Shown in pieces: positions 8,105 to 16,660 of a stretch of 52,890 bases of DNA. Source of the stretch: Ensifer adhaerens (GTDB lineage: Bacteria > Pseudomonadota > Alphaproteobacteria > Rhizobiales > Rhizobiaceae); contig NZ_PNFP01000029.1 in NCBI RefSeq assembly GCF_002940685.1, positions 1 to 52,890 of the forward strand, written 5' to 3'. The first letter of the stretch is position 1, and each line of letters opens with the position of its first letter. Made by a program: the position numbers and the translations under genes. The notes beneath the pieces were generated by a model. That model did no database searches. It saw only the letters and a program-made list of their open reading frames with translations, and was not told the origin of the DNA.

Positions 8105-8995
8105 TTACTGCGCCTGCAGATCGGCAAACGCGTCGCGCACATGATCGGCCACCGCCAGCACCGGCGCCGGTGCATCTGATATCACCTGCAGGCCGATATT
8201 GTAGTGGCCGAGGTCCGGCAGGCCCTCGCGCTCGCCAAGCTGCACCATCTCGCCCTGGACGAGGTAGCGCGGCAGCGGCGCGATCGCGAGACCGGCAAGC
8301 ACGGCGGCGCGCTGCCCGGTGGTATAGGCGCTCAGGAATGCGATGCGAAACTTGCGCCCTGCCCGCGCGAGCTTTTCCACCGCATCGGCCCGCCAGACGC
8401 AGCCGTCCTCCCACATCGACACCGGCAGCGGGTCCTTGAGATGCGCGTTACCGCATTTGGCGCCGGCCCAGACCAGCTTCTCCTGCATCAGGATCTCGCC
8501 GTTACGCGGCGTGCCCTCGGTGAGGCTGTTGAAGATGGCGATATCGAGCCGGTGCTCGTCGACCTTCTTGCGCATGGCATTGCTCATGCCGATCGACACG
8601 TCGACCGTGACGTTCGGATAGGATTCGGCAAAACGCTTCAGCACCTCGGGCAGGATGCGCTCGCCCACATCTTCCGGCGCGCCGACGCGCACGACGCCGT
8701 TCATGTCGGGCAGCAGGAAGCGCGATACCGTCTCGTTGTTGAGCGACAGCAGCCGCCGGGCAAAACCGAGCAGCAACTCGCCCTTGGGCGTCAGGGTGAC
8801 CGAGCGCGCGTCGCGCAGGAAGAGCGTGCAGCCGAGCATTTCCTCGAGCTTCTTGATCTGCATCGAGACGGCCGACGGCGTGCGATAGACGGTTTCGGCG
8901 GCGGTGGTGAAGTTGCCGGTCTCGGCAATGGCGATGAAAGTCTTCAGCACGTCCATTTCGAGAAGCGGAAGCGCATGGCGCATCAGCATGTTCAT
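8105..8995 (-). CDS. LysR-family transcriptional regulator (LrhA-like)
   Basis: This is a 296-residue regulator. The N-terminal helix-turn-helix lies at about residues 14-72 (MDVLKTFIAIAETGNFTTAAETVYRTPSAVSMQIKKLEE), followed by a substrate-binding domain starting near GVVRVGAPEDVGERILPEVLKRFAESYP. The N-terminal LLEMDVLKTF form is typical of the LrhA/HexA subgroup. The start at 8995 is uncertain, and Met5 or Met14 are alternatives. It is divergent from the small gene at 9108, and the AT-rich spacer could hold its operator. Confidence 0.88.
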   Translation of the reverse strand: MNMLMRHALPLLEMDVLKTFIAIAETGNFTTAAETVYRTPSAVSMQIKKLEEMLGCTLFLRDARSVTLTPKGELLLGFARRLLSLNNETVSRFLLPDMNGVVRVGAPEDVGERILPEVLKRFAESYPNVTVDVSIGMSNAMRKKVDEHRLDIAIFNSLTEGTPRNGEILMQEKLVWAGAKCGNAHLKDPLPVSMWEDGCVWRADAVEKLARAGRKFRIAFLSAYTTGQRAAVLAGLAIAPLPRYLVQGEMVQLGEREGLPDLGHYNIGLQVISDAPAPVLAVADHVRDAFADLQAQ

Positions 8996-9107
8996 GGCGG
9001 CACCCTCATTCAGAAAATTTGAAAGATTACTTCACTTCATTTCGTTTGATTGAACATCAGCGATGACCGATAGTCAAGTTCAAGGACGACGCAGGAAGGA
9101 GAAACCC

Positions 9108-9386
9108 ATGTCCACCGCAGCCCTTGGCATCGCCGCTTCGAAGAGTTCCCTCCGTAACAGCCGCCTGCCGCAGGCAGTGGTAAAAAAGGAGCATAGAAGG
9201 AGCAACGATATGGTCCTCAACGCCCTTAACCAGATGATCGCCGTGCTCGACGGTGTTGCAAGGCAGAGACGCGAAAAACAGATCGCGCGAAATCGGGTGG
9301 AAGCCCGGCGCGAACTCGCCAAACTGCCGAAGAGAGTCCGTGACGACGTGATGTTTGCGGACCCGCTAATCAATCACCATCTTTGA
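9108..9386 (+). CDS. Small basic DUF1127-like protein
   Basis: This is a 92-residue, strongly basic protein. The C-terminal part (RREKQIARNRVEARRELAKLPKRVRDDV) resembles a degenerate DUF1127/YjiS motif; several short alphaproteobacterial members act in phosphate, C1 and RNA metabolism. ATG at 9108 has GGAAGGAG upstream. A second in-frame ATG at 9210 has its own excellent site (AGAAGGAG), so a 58-residue form starting MVLNALNQM could also be made. It is followed after 99 bp by a clearer DUF1127 protein. Confidence 0.65.
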   Translation: MSTAALGIAASKSSLRNSRLPQAVVKKEHRRSNDMVLNALNQMIAVLDGVARQRREKQIARNRVEARRELAKLPKRVRDDVMFADPLINHHL

Positions 9387-9485
9387 TGAAAGACATCAAA
9401 CATATTCGTTGGAATGATAAGTCAGGTTAGGCCATAACTACCATCGTGGTCGCGACCTGCTGAGACACTCAGAAGGAGCCATGAA

Positions 9486-9689
9486 ATGTCCAACACTCAT
9501 CTTTCATCGGCCTCGGAACGGGCATCCTCCCACTCGTCCCTTCCGGGTCTCTTCAATCTTCAGGTTCGTGCCTGGGCGGCGTGGAAGCGTCATCGCCAGG
9601 AACGGGCCCTCGAAAACCTGTCCTATGACACGCTGAAGGACATCGGCTTCCCGTCGGTGGACGATGCGGTGCACAAGACCGAACAATGA
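9486..9689 (+). CDS. DUF1127 domain protein (67 aa)
   Basis: This small cytoplasmic protein carries a recognisable DUF1127 (YjiS-like) motif at its C-terminus: WAAWKRHRQERALENLSYDTLKDIGF. ATG at 9486 lies seven bases after AAGGAG. The ATG at 9481 is in another frame and is not preferred. DUF1127 proteins in Agrobacterium and Rhodobacter have been linked to phosphate and small-RNA-dependent regulation; the role here is unknown. Confidence 0.8.
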   Translation: MSNTHLSSASERASSHSSLPGLFNLQVRAWAAWKRHRQERALENLSYDTLKDIGFPSVDDAVHKTEQ

Positions 9690-9894
9690 ATGACGGCGTG
9701 ACCTGTCTCTTCTGAGCGTCACGTTCCGGATCGATCGATGGGCATTGCCGAGGAGGCGGTGCCCTTTTTCTTTGCGCGGATTGTTCTCTCCGCGACGCCG
9801 CCCAGCAACCTGCCGTCTCCTCCATCTGATCTCAGGCATCGGGAGCACACCAACGCCGCGGTAAGGGCGCGCCGCCGACATCGCACGAGTGACC

Positions 9895-10107
9895 TTAGGT
9901 GAGCAGCTGCATAATCATCGACGGCCGACTGAGGAAGTAGCCGGCCACAAGCCCAACGAATCCGAGCGCCAACGCTCCCACCACGCCATGGCCCACCCAC
10001 CCGTAGTGGGCGCCGACGGCGGTTGCCGCGGTGACGACCGAAAGCGTCCATAGGACTTTCATCAACGAGACCACGCGACGCATAGGTGTTGGCTGATCTT
10101 CACGCAT
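9895..10107 (-). CDS. Small two-helix membrane protein
   Basis: This is a 70-residue protein with two hydrophobic helices (VLWTLSVVTAATAVGAHYG and GVVGALALGFVGLVAGYFL) separated by a Gly-rich turn. No family was recognised. The frame is open further upstream to 10167. ATG at 10107 or 10113 is the likely start, but neither has a strong ribosome binding site, so the gene call rests on composition and hydrophobic pattern. Confidence 0.5.
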   Translation of the reverse strand: MREDQPTPMRRVVSLMKVLWTLSVVTAATAVGAHYGWVGHGVVGALALGFVGLVAGYFLSRPSMIMQLLT

Positions 10108-10436
10108 GCACATTCCGTTCGAAGAGGCTATCGCCTTGCATGTAGTGTGGAAGGCACTCGGCACCAATATCGGGTGACCGTCAGCTTGGCTCGCGCCTCC
10201 ACAAGGGTCAAGTCATATGGAGTGCCATGGGCTGTAGGAGTTTCACTTGTCTCTTACCGACACCTTCAGGAACTACCGAAAGCGTCGCAATCGGCAAACA
10301 CAACCACCGCGAGCGCTTTGCAGATGTTGCGTATCTCTGGCAGTTCTTGTCCGATAGCGTCAACAGCGCTGTAAAAACTGTCGCTTTCCTTACAAAAGCC
10401 GGAAATCGGGGCCGAACCGCCTTTTGCCGCACGATG

Positions 10437-10486
10437 TCGCAATGCGAAATCTCTTTGCGGTCGCTGCTATCCATGCGAATGTCGCA
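10437..10486. promoter_or_regulatory. Two TGCGA/TCGCA palindromes upstream of the AraC-type gene
   Basis: TCGCA-A-TGCGA (10437-10447) and TGCGA-ATG-TCGCA (10474-10486) sit 107 and 68 bp before the regulator start in a 446-bp stretch without a convincing gene. They use the same pentamer in opposite arrangements. This is compatible with an autoregulatory binding site, but the regulator that binds is not known. Confidence 0.35.
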
Positions 10487-10553
10487 AACAGACAAGCCGA
10501 AGAGTATCTTCCAAGCGACGAATATACCCGCATCGCCAAGCATGGGAAGCCTC

Positions 10554-11558
10554 ATGAACAAGCCACTGACCAAAAAGCGTTCTCTCGTCTTCTTCCTGGT
10601 GCCGAACTTTTCCATGCTGCCCTTTTCGGCGGCGATCGAAACGCTCCGCATCGCCAACCGCATGCTCGGCTACGAGGCCTATTCCTGGCGCCTCGCTTCG
10701 TCCGACGGCGAAAAGGTTCTGTCGTCGAGCGGCATCGCGCTCGAGGTCAACTCGTCGCTGGCCGACGAGCGCAAGTTTCTCGGCGGCGAAAACCGCCCCT
10801 CGATGGTGCTGGTCTGTTCCGGCATCTATGTCGAGGATTTCAACAACAAGTCGGTCAATGCCTGGCTGCGCGAAGTCTACAATCGCGGCGTCGCCGTCGG
10901 CAGCCTCTGTACCGGCGCCCATGTGCTGGCGTCCGCCGGTCTTCTGACCGGCAAGCGCTGTGCCATCCATTGGGAGAACCTGCCGGGCTTTTCCGAAAGC
11001 TTCCCGCAGGTCGACGTCTACGCCGACCTCTACGAAATCGATAGCAACATCTACACCTGCGCCGGCGGCACCGCCTCGCTCGACATGATGCTGAACCTGA
11101 TCGACCAGGATTTCGGCGAGAGCCTCGTCAACCGCGTCTGCGAACAGGCGCTGACCGACCGCGTGCGCGGGCCGCATGACCGCCAGCGGCTGCCGCTGCG
11201 CGCCCGCCTCGGCGTGCAGAACGCCAAGGTGCTGTCGATCATCGAGCTGATGGAGGCCAACCTCGCCGAGCCGCTGTCGCTGCTCGAAATCGCCGAGGGC
11301 GCCGATCTCTCCCGCCGCCAGATCGAGCGGCTGTTCCGCCAGGAAATGGGCCGCTCGCCTGCCCGCTACTACCTGGAAATTCGCCTCGACCGCGCAAGGC
11401 ACCTCCTGATCCAGTCGTCGATGCCGGTCGTCGAAGTGGCCGTTGCCTGCGGCTTCGTCTCCGCTTCGCACTTCTCCAAGTGTTATCGCGAGCTCTACAA
11501 CCGCTCGCCGCAGCAGGAGCGCGCCGACCGCAAGCTGACTCTGCAGATGGCGCGGTAA
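10554..11558 (+). CDS. GlxA-family AraC-type regulator (GbdR/CdhR-like)
   Basis: This 334-residue cytoplasmic regulator has an N-terminal DJ-1/PfpI-like domain (about 5-170; FLVPNFSMLPFSAAIETLRIANRM, with the nucleophile-elbow-like segment VGSLCTGAHVLASAGLLTGKRC). A C-terminal double helix-turn-helix AraC domain follows (about 215-320; AEPLSLLEIAEGADLSRRQIERLFRQ and VAVACGFVSASHFSKCYRELY). The N-terminus is close to regulators of glycine betaine/carnitine catabolism (GbdR, CdhR), but no catabolic genes lie nearby. ATG at 10554 was preferred over the open frame extending to 10227 because homology begins at KKRSLVFFL. A terminator follows at 11581. Confidence 0.88.
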   Translation: MNKPLTKKRSLVFFLVPNFSMLPFSAAIETLRIANRMLGYEAYSWRLASSDGEKVLSSSGIALEVNSSLADERKFLGGENRPSMVLVCSGIYVEDFNNKSVNAWLREVYNRGVAVGSLCTGAHVLASAGLLTGKRCAIHWENLPGFSESFPQVDVYADLYEIDSNIYTCAGGTASLDMMLNLIDQDFGESLVNRVCEQALTDRVRGPHDRQRLPLRARLGVQNAKVLSIIELMEANLAEPLSLLEIAEGADLSRRQIERLFRQEMGRSPARYYLEIRLDRARHLLIQSSMPVVEVAVACGFVSASHFSKCYRELYNRSPQQERADRKLTLQMAR

Positions 11559-11580
11559 GCGTCCACATCGAGACAGGCTG

Positions 11581-11602
11581 AAGGGCGGAGCGATCCGCCC
11601 TT
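11581..11602 (+). terminator. Intrinsic terminator after the AraC-type regulator
   Basis: AAGGGCGGA (11581-11589) and TCCGCCCTT (11594-11602) form a perfect 9-bp stem with a GCGA tetraloop. A short T-rich tail (TTTCCTT) follows. It lies 22 bp after the stop codon. Confidence 0.8.
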
Positions 11603-11757
11603 TCCTTCTGGCTTGACCTCGGCAAGCCAGCCCACGTCAGGGTTGAGGTTTCCCCATTGAAGCACGCGAGGGATTCACAACCCCTGGCGATTGCATTTAC
11701 TTTGGCACAACCAAAAACAGCTAAAGCTCCGCCGCATATTGGTGCGGAGTTTTTACA

Positions 11758-12708
11758 ATGGATTTCTCTCGGGCTCGCCTGCTCCTGATCGGGGGCACGA
11801 TCTCCTCCTACGCGGCGCTCTTGTTCATGGCATCCATCGCCGGCTTTCCGGTGAGCTTTGAAGGCTGGCTGTTTGAAGCAACAGCCTTCGCGATCGTCGT
11901 CTTCGCGGCCAGCTTCCTTGCTCTGCGCTTCAACTTTCAGCAACTTCGGCCAATGATCGAATGTTGCGGATGTGGCCTGCTGCTCGTAGTCCCGATCTCA
12001 TTGTCAACCTACTTGTCGACGTGGACAAACTTCCCATTGGCCGACGACCGGCTCTCCGGATGGGACAGCTGGCTTGGTGTCGACTGGCCGGCCATCATGG
12101 CATGGATCGATCGACACCAACTCCTGTCCGAGGCGCTGAACAAGGCCTATCGTTCGTTCCCCTATCAGCTTCTGCTCTGCCCGGTGCTGCTGGTGCTGTC
12201 CAACCACCACAAGCGGGCCTATCAGATGGTCGGCGCCTACGCGCTCCTGTGCTTCTCCTCGGCCGCGATCTCGGCCTTCTTCCCGGCGCTCGGCACCTAT
12301 GCCTACTACCAGTTCGACGCGAGCAGCTTGCAACACATCAACGCAACCTACGGATACCTCTTTCTCGAAGAGTTTCATGCAGTCCGGAACGATCCCAACT
12401 TCATCTGGCGACTGCCAGAGAGTCAGGGCATCGTGACATTTCCGTCGGTGCATGCGGCCGTCGCTGTGCTCTGCGCGTGGGCACTGTGGCCTGTCGCCTT
12501 GCTTCGGTATCCCGCCCTCGTCCTGAACCTCGCAATGGGCTTCTCCGCGATACCTGCAGGAAGTCACTACGCCGTCGATGTCGTCGCCGGCATCGCGATC
12601 GCGGCGGCTTCCATTGGCATCATCACATTCGCCACGAGGCCTGTGGATGAGAAATCCAACGTCCGGCCCGCACCGGCAGCTTCTTCGTCGGTGCCCGCCC
12701 AATCATGA
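11758..12708 (+). CDS. PAP2-superfamily membrane phosphatase
   Basis: This 316-residue inner-membrane protein has about six hydrophobic helices and the two C-terminal motifs of type-2 phosphatidic acid phosphatases. These are a PSVHAA motif with His232 (variant of PSGH) and GSHYAVDVVAG with His270 and Asp274. The first motif (KxxxxxxRP) is not clear, as in the inositolphosphorylceramide-synthase-like (PAP2_3) branch. A lipid phosphate or phospholipid head group is the probable substrate. The AT-rich upstream region ends with a short spacer lacking a strong ribosome binding site. Confidence 0.82.
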   Translation: MDFSRARLLLIGGTISSYAALLFMASIAGFPVSFEGWLFEATAFAIVVFAASFLALRFNFQQLRPMIECCGCGLLLVVPISLSTYLSTWTNFPLADDRLSGWDSWLGVDWPAIMAWIDRHQLLSEALNKAYRSFPYQLLLCPVLLVLSNHHKRAYQMVGAYALLCFSSAAISAFFPALGTYAYYQFDASSLQHINATYGYLFLEEFHAVRNDPNFIWRLPESQGIVTFPSVHAAVAVLCAWALWPVALLRYPALVLNLAMGFSAIPAGSHYAVDVVAGIAIAAASIGIITFATRPVDEKSNVRPAPAASSSVPAQS

Positions 12709-12808
12709 AACCGGCGGGCGGAGGATGGAGATCGGCTGCCACCGCTTGCGCGCCCGTTATTTTTCGGTTGAATAGCCGCCACGTCAACTGCACGGGAGCA
12801 ATTCGCCG

Positions 12809-13408
12809 ATGGCACCAATCGACATCAATCCCGCCAAGGTCCACGAATTCAAGGACTTCCTGAGCTTCTACGACTGGCTTGCCGCCCACCACCAGAGCGA
12901 AACCGAGGTGTGGATCAAGACGCACAAGGTCGGCTCCGGCCTCGCCTCGATCACGCCCAAGGAAGCGATCGACGCGGTGCTCTGCTGGGGCTGGATCGAC
13001 GGCGTGCGCAAGGGGTTTGACGATAGCAGCTTCTTGCAACGCTACACCCCGCGCGGCAGGAAAAGCATCTGGAGCAAGATCAACGTCGACAACGTGGCGC
13101 GGCTGATTGCCGAGGGCCGCATGACCGAGCACGGGCTGAAACAGGTGGACGCCGCCAAGGCCGACGGGCGCTGGGACCGCGCCTATGCCAGCGGCAAGGA
13201 CATGCAGATCCCCGACGACCTGCAGGCGGCGATCGATGCCGAACCCGAGGCCCGCGAGATGCTTGGCAGGCTCAGCGCCCAGAACCGCTTCGCGCTTGCC
13301 TTCCGCACCCACAACATGAAGACCGAGGCGGGGCGGAAAAAGAAGATCGCGACCTTCGTCGATATGCTGAAGCGCGGCGAGACGATCTATCCGCAGAAAA
13401 TCAAGTGA
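12809..13408 (+). CDS. YdeI/OmpD-associated (OmdA) family protein
   Basis: This is a 199-residue soluble protein. Family features are the N-terminal EFKDFLSFYDWLAAHH and EVWIKTHKVGSG, then the central CWGWIDGVRKGFDDSSFLQRYTPR and SIWSKIN signature, and a basic C-terminus (AGRKKKIATFVDMLKRGETI). Family members are described as bacteriocin-protection/OmdA proteins with unclear biochemistry. It starts at ATG 12809 after GGGAG and ends before a convergent VOC gene. Confidence 0.88.
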   Translation: MAPIDINPAKVHEFKDFLSFYDWLAAHHQSETEVWIKTHKVGSGLASITPKEAIDAVLCWGWIDGVRKGFDDSSFLQRYTPRGRKSIWSKINVDNVARLIAEGRMTEHGLKQVDAAKADGRWDRAYASGKDMQIPDDLQAAIDAEPEAREMLGRLSAQNRFALAFRTHNMKTEAGRKKKIATFVDMLKRGETIYPQKIK

Positions 13409-13473
13409 AACGCTATGGTGGAGCGCGACTGGCGCGCGCCCCGAGAGCAATGAAATCCGCAGAGCGCACGCTC

Positions 13474-13956
13474 CTAATCCTGCCCGTGAAACGCCCGCTC
13501 CAGTTCGGCTATATCGAGCTTGATCATCCCGAGCATCGCCTCCGTCGCGCGCTTGGCGCGCGCCCGATCCGAATGGGCGACCATGTCGCCGAGCACGCGC
13601 GGCGCGATCTGCCAGCACAGCCCCCAGCGGTCGCGGATCCAGCCGCATTGCTCCGGTTCGCCGCCATTGTCGAGGATGGCCGACCACAGCCTGTCGATCT
13701 CCTCCTGGCTGTCGCACTGGATCATGATCGAGAAGGCGTGATTGAAAGGGTCGAGCGGCCCGGCTTCGAGCGCCATGAATTCCTGGCTGCCAAGCATGAA
13801 CTCGATGATCGTCACGCTGCCGGCCGGTCCGCTCGGACTCTCCGCCGGCAAGGTGCTGATGCGCGTAATCGCCGAATTGGGAACGAGCGATATGTAGAAG
13901 TCGACCGCCTCGCGCGCCTCCTTCGCAAACCAGAGATTCGAAACAACAGTCGTCAT
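13474..13956 (-). CDS. PhnB-like VOC family protein
   Basis: This 160-residue protein of the vicinal-oxygen-chelate fold is of the PhnB/3-demethylubiquinone-methyltransferase-like type. Typical elements are the start NLWFAKEAREAVDFYISLVPNS, the motif FMALEAGPLDPFNHAFSIMIQCDSQEEID, and GWIRDRWGLCWQIAPRVLGDM. The start has AAGGAGG upstream. The enzymatic role is not predictable; many members are stand-alone. Confidence 0.88.
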   Translation of the reverse strand: MTTVVSNLWFAKEAREAVDFYISLVPNSAITRISTLPAESPSGPAGSVTIIEFMLGSQEFMALEAGPLDPFNHAFSIMIQCDSQEEIDRLWSAILDNGGEPEQCGWIRDRWGLCWQIAPRVLGDMVAHSDRARAKRATEAMLGMIKLDIAELERAFHGQD

Positions 13957-14061
13957 GTGTCGCGTCCTCCTTGCTCCTTAGTGGGTAACCGAAGGACGTT
14001 CGACTTCGTTCCAGGCCGACAGGGGCCGCAATTTTTCTGAGGGCAGGCCCGCGGTGGGAGT

Positions 14062-15390
14062 TTACGACGCCAGCGCGTCGAGCAGCGCCAGTTCCGAAAT
14101 CACCCGGTTCCGGCCGGCGTGCTTGGCCATGTAGAGAAACTGGTCGGCGGCGTGCAGGTAGTTCTCGAAGGCCTCCGAGGTCTCGATGGTTGCCAGACCG
14201 ATCGAAACCGTGATCGTCAGTTCCTCGTCATCGGCGACGATGCGGGACTTTGCCAGTTCCAGCCTGAGCGCGTCGCAAAAGGCAAAGGCGCGACGCACGT
14301 CGCAGCCGTTGAAGAGAATGCCGAACTCCTCGCCACCGAGACGGGCAAGCAGGTGGTCTTCGCCGACGAGCGCTGCCAGGCGCTTGGCCACGTGCTTCAG
14401 CACGATGTCGCCGATCTCGTGGCCATAGGTGTCGTTCAGCCGCTTGAAATGGTCGATGTCGAGCACGGCGATCGCCGTCGGCTCGCCGCGTCTGAGGCAC
14501 TGGTCGACGAGGCGCGGGCCGGCGAGGAAGAAGTGGCGGCGGTTGTAGAGATCGGTGAGATAGTCGCTCGCCGCCTGCCGCTGCAGCGTCTGCAGGCGCT
14601 TCTGCACGCCGGCGGCCTGGGCGATGCGGCCGTTGAACTCGGCTTCGAGGAAGGGTTTCTGGATGAAATCCGTGCCGCCGGCTTCGAGGAACCGGGCGCC
14701 GGCGCGGCGGTCACCGCTGTCGGAAAGGCCGATCACCGGCACGGCACCATCGCCCCGCCGCCGCTCGACCTCCGCCAGAAGGGCTGCACCGGTCATGTCG
14801 GCGAGATCGAGGTCGGTCACGACGAGATCGATCGCCTCGCCGCTGTCGAGCACCTGCAGCGCATCGGCGGCCGAAGCGACCTCGCAGACGGAGATCCTTT
14901 TGCGACGGAGGATGCCGGCAAGCTCGCTGCGCGAGGCGGCATCGGAATCGGCGAGCAAGACCGTTGTCTTGCCGTTGGTCAGCGCCCGGTCGACGGCGCC
15001 GATCAGGAGGTTGATCGATTCCGGCTGGTGCTTGATGACGCAATCGAGCACACCGCGCGACAGGATCTCCTCGCGCGTATGGTCGTTGAAGGCGGCGGTG
15101 AAGACGACCGCCGGCACCTGGTTGTCGAGGATGAAGTCGAGCGCCTCGCAATTGGGCGCATCCGGCAGGTTGAGATCGAGCACCGCGAGCGAGAAGCTCT
15201 CCGGCGCCTGTTTGAGCGCCTCGCGCAGCGCCGCCAGCGAATTGCAATGGGTGACGCGAATGCCGTGGACGGACTCAAGCCCATATTTCAGTGCCGTCGC
15301 GAACATCCGGGAATCTTCGACCAGCAGCATGCGCTTGTCGCCGTGCTTTTGCACAGAGTTCACCCGGCCCGGCGTGCGGCGCAATCTCAC
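14062..15390 (-). CDS. Response regulator diguanylate cyclase (REC-REC-GGDEF)
   Basis: This 442-residue cytoplasmic signalling protein has a first receiver domain (about 20-132, phosphoacceptor Asp72 in VLDLNLPD), a second receiver (about 143-258, Asp193 in VVTDLDLAD, with Lys in FIQKPF), and a GGDEF domain (about 272-436) with an intact GGEEF active site at 352-356. The protein should make cyclic di-GMP. The usual RxxD inhibitory site is absent (GEDH instead). The start is GTG at 15390 with AGGGA upstream; in-frame GTGs further in are possible. The same REC-REC layout recurs in the neighbouring gene at 15631, which suggests duplication and a functional pair. Confidence 0.9.
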   Translation of the reverse strand: MRLRRTPGRVNSVQKHGDKRMLLVEDSRMFATALKYGLESVHGIRVTHCNSLAALREALKQAPESFSLAVLDLNLPDAPNCEALDFILDNQVPAVVFTAAFNDHTREEILSRGVLDCVIKHQPESINLLIGAVDRALTNGKTTVLLADSDAASRSELAGILRRKRISVCEVASAADALQVLDSGEAIDLVVTDLDLADMTGAALLAEVERRRGDGAVPVIGLSDSGDRRAGARFLEAGGTDFIQKPFLEAEFNGRIAQAAGVQKRLQTLQRQAASDYLTDLYNRRHFFLAGPRLVDQCLRRGEPTAIAVLDIDHFKRLNDTYGHEIGDIVLKHVAKRLAALVGEDHLLARLGGEEFGILFNGCDVRRAFAFCDALRLELAKSRIVADDEELTITVSIGLATIETSEAFENYLHAADQFLYMAKHAGRNRVISELALLDALAS

Positions 15391-15577
15391 GTCCCTGCAA
15401 CCCCTCTCGAGCCGCAGGCGTGCTTCCCCTTGAGGGTGACGCTGGCTCCGAATACATGATTAACCCGTCACGCCGCGCCGGCCTTTCGGCCGGCGAGATC
15501 GGTGTGACCGGGTTCCCCGCTCCTGCTGCGGCGGATTGAAGACCGATCGGATTGCAATTTCGTTAATGCGGCAACTT

Positions 15578-15597
15578 GGGCGCGGGATTTCGCGCCC
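15578..15597. terminator. Stem-loop between the two response-regulator genes
   Basis: GGGCGCG (15578-15584) and CGCGCCC (15591-15597) form a perfect 7-bp stem. It lies about 35 bp past the stop of the REC-REC gene on the minus strand. The T run is short and on the plus strand side, so termination is uncertain. Confidence 0.4.
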
Positions 15598-15630
15598 TTT
15601 ACCATGATATTTTGGGGATTATTTTTCGTA

Positions 15631-16476
15631 TCAGGCTGAAGCCTTCGCCGGAACCCCAACCTTTTCGCTGAGCGTGCGGATCTTCGTCAGCGTGTCGAGG
15701 TTCTGGTTGACGCGGCAATAGAACTCCTCGTTGACGAAGGGACGAACGACGAAGTCGTTGCCGCCGGCCTTGAGGAACCGTGCCGACAACAGCCGGTTGG
15801 TGGAGGACGACACGCCGATGATGCGCAACTGGTGGGGGCCGTAGGAGCTACGGATGCGGCGCGTCAGTTCGAAGCCATCGATATCGGGCATGTTGTAGTC
15901 GGTGATGACCAGGCCGATATCCGGATTGTTCTTCAGGATCTCCAGCGCCGCGGCACCGTTTTCCGCCGAGCTGGTGCGGAAGTTGTAACGCTTGAGCTGC
16001 GTCGTCAAAAGCGCGCGCGCCGTCGGGCTGTCGTCAACGATCAGCACATGGTGCTTGTGGTTGGTGAGGAAGCGGCAGACCGATTCCGCCAGCATGTCGA
16101 CGGCAAAGACGCTGTCCTTGATGACGTAGTCGACGATTTCCTTGGCGAGGATCTTTTCGCGCGTCGATTCCTGGAACGAACCGGTGAACACGACCGTCGG
16201 CACGCTCATCTCGATCAGGTAGTTGAGCGCCTCGCCGTTTTCCGCCCCCGGCAGGTTGATGTTGGAGATGGCGAGCGACGCCGGAAAGGTGGCGTTCTCG
16301 ACGGCGAACTGCAGGTCGTCATAGTCGCGGCAGACGATGACATCGATGTCGAACAGCTCTTTCAGCCGCTTCGAGACCATCGAGGAGAAGAGATTGGAGT
16401 CCTCGGCAAGCACGATGCGGTGCTCGGCAAGGGATTCGCCGGAATAATACATTCCGGAAACGCCAAAAAATGACAT
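15631..16476 (-). CDS. Tandem receiver-domain protein (REC-REC)
   Basis: This is a 281-residue protein made only of two receiver domains. The second (about 142-262) keeps the acidic pair Asp148/149 and phosphoacceptor Asp193 (ITDYNMPD) but has Arg instead of the conserved Lys (VVRPF). In the first (about 19-135) the phosphoacceptor position is Asn72 (SNINLPG), where the REC-REC-GGDEF neighbour has Asp. The two proteins align over both receivers. The start at 16476 has AGGCG upstream; Met9 is an alternative. It probably acts as a phospho-sink, adaptor or regulator for the adjacent diguanylate cyclase; this is inference. Confidence 0.88.
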   Translation of the reverse strand: MSFFGVSGMYYSGESLAEHRIVLAEDSNLFSSMVSKRLKELFDIDVIVCRDYDDLQFAVENATFPASLAISNINLPGAENGEALNYLIEMSVPTVVFTGSFQESTREKILAKEIVDYVIKDSVFAVDMLAESVCRFLTNHKHHVLIVDDSPTARALLTTQLKRYNFRTSSAENGAAALEILKNNPDIGLVITDYNMPDIDGFELTRRIRSSYGPHQLRIIGVSSSTNRLLSARFLKAGGNDFVVRPFVNEEFYCRVNQNLDTLTKIRTLSEKVGVPAKASA

Positions 16477-16503
16477 TGAACGCCTATGTAAAAGAGTGTC
16501 CCC

Positions 16504-16544
16504 CTACAGCTCCGCGCGTTCTTCATGCCCGCCTAGTCGCTGTA
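16504..16544. repeat. Possible degenerate RIME-like palindrome
   Basis: CTACAGC (16504-16510) followed by TCCGCGCG, and GCTGTA at 16539-16544, resemble the first hairpin of the element at 22507-22550. The inner pairing is largely lost. It lies upstream of the REC-REC gene. Confidence 0.35.
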
Positions 16545-16660
16545 ACTTGCAGCCACCATGCTAGAGGAGAAAGGCTTTCTTCGGTGTTAATGAGCAACCG
16601 GCGAATTGACGAGACCGACGTGTCGGCTTGAGACGCCCGGTCGCCGTGACGCCGTTCCTC

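Noticed and set aside
10227..10553. N-terminal extension of the AraC-type regulator
   Set aside because: The homologous N-terminus starts at about 10554 (MNKPLTKKRS), and the extended part is unlike any family and contains the palindromes treated as regulatory.
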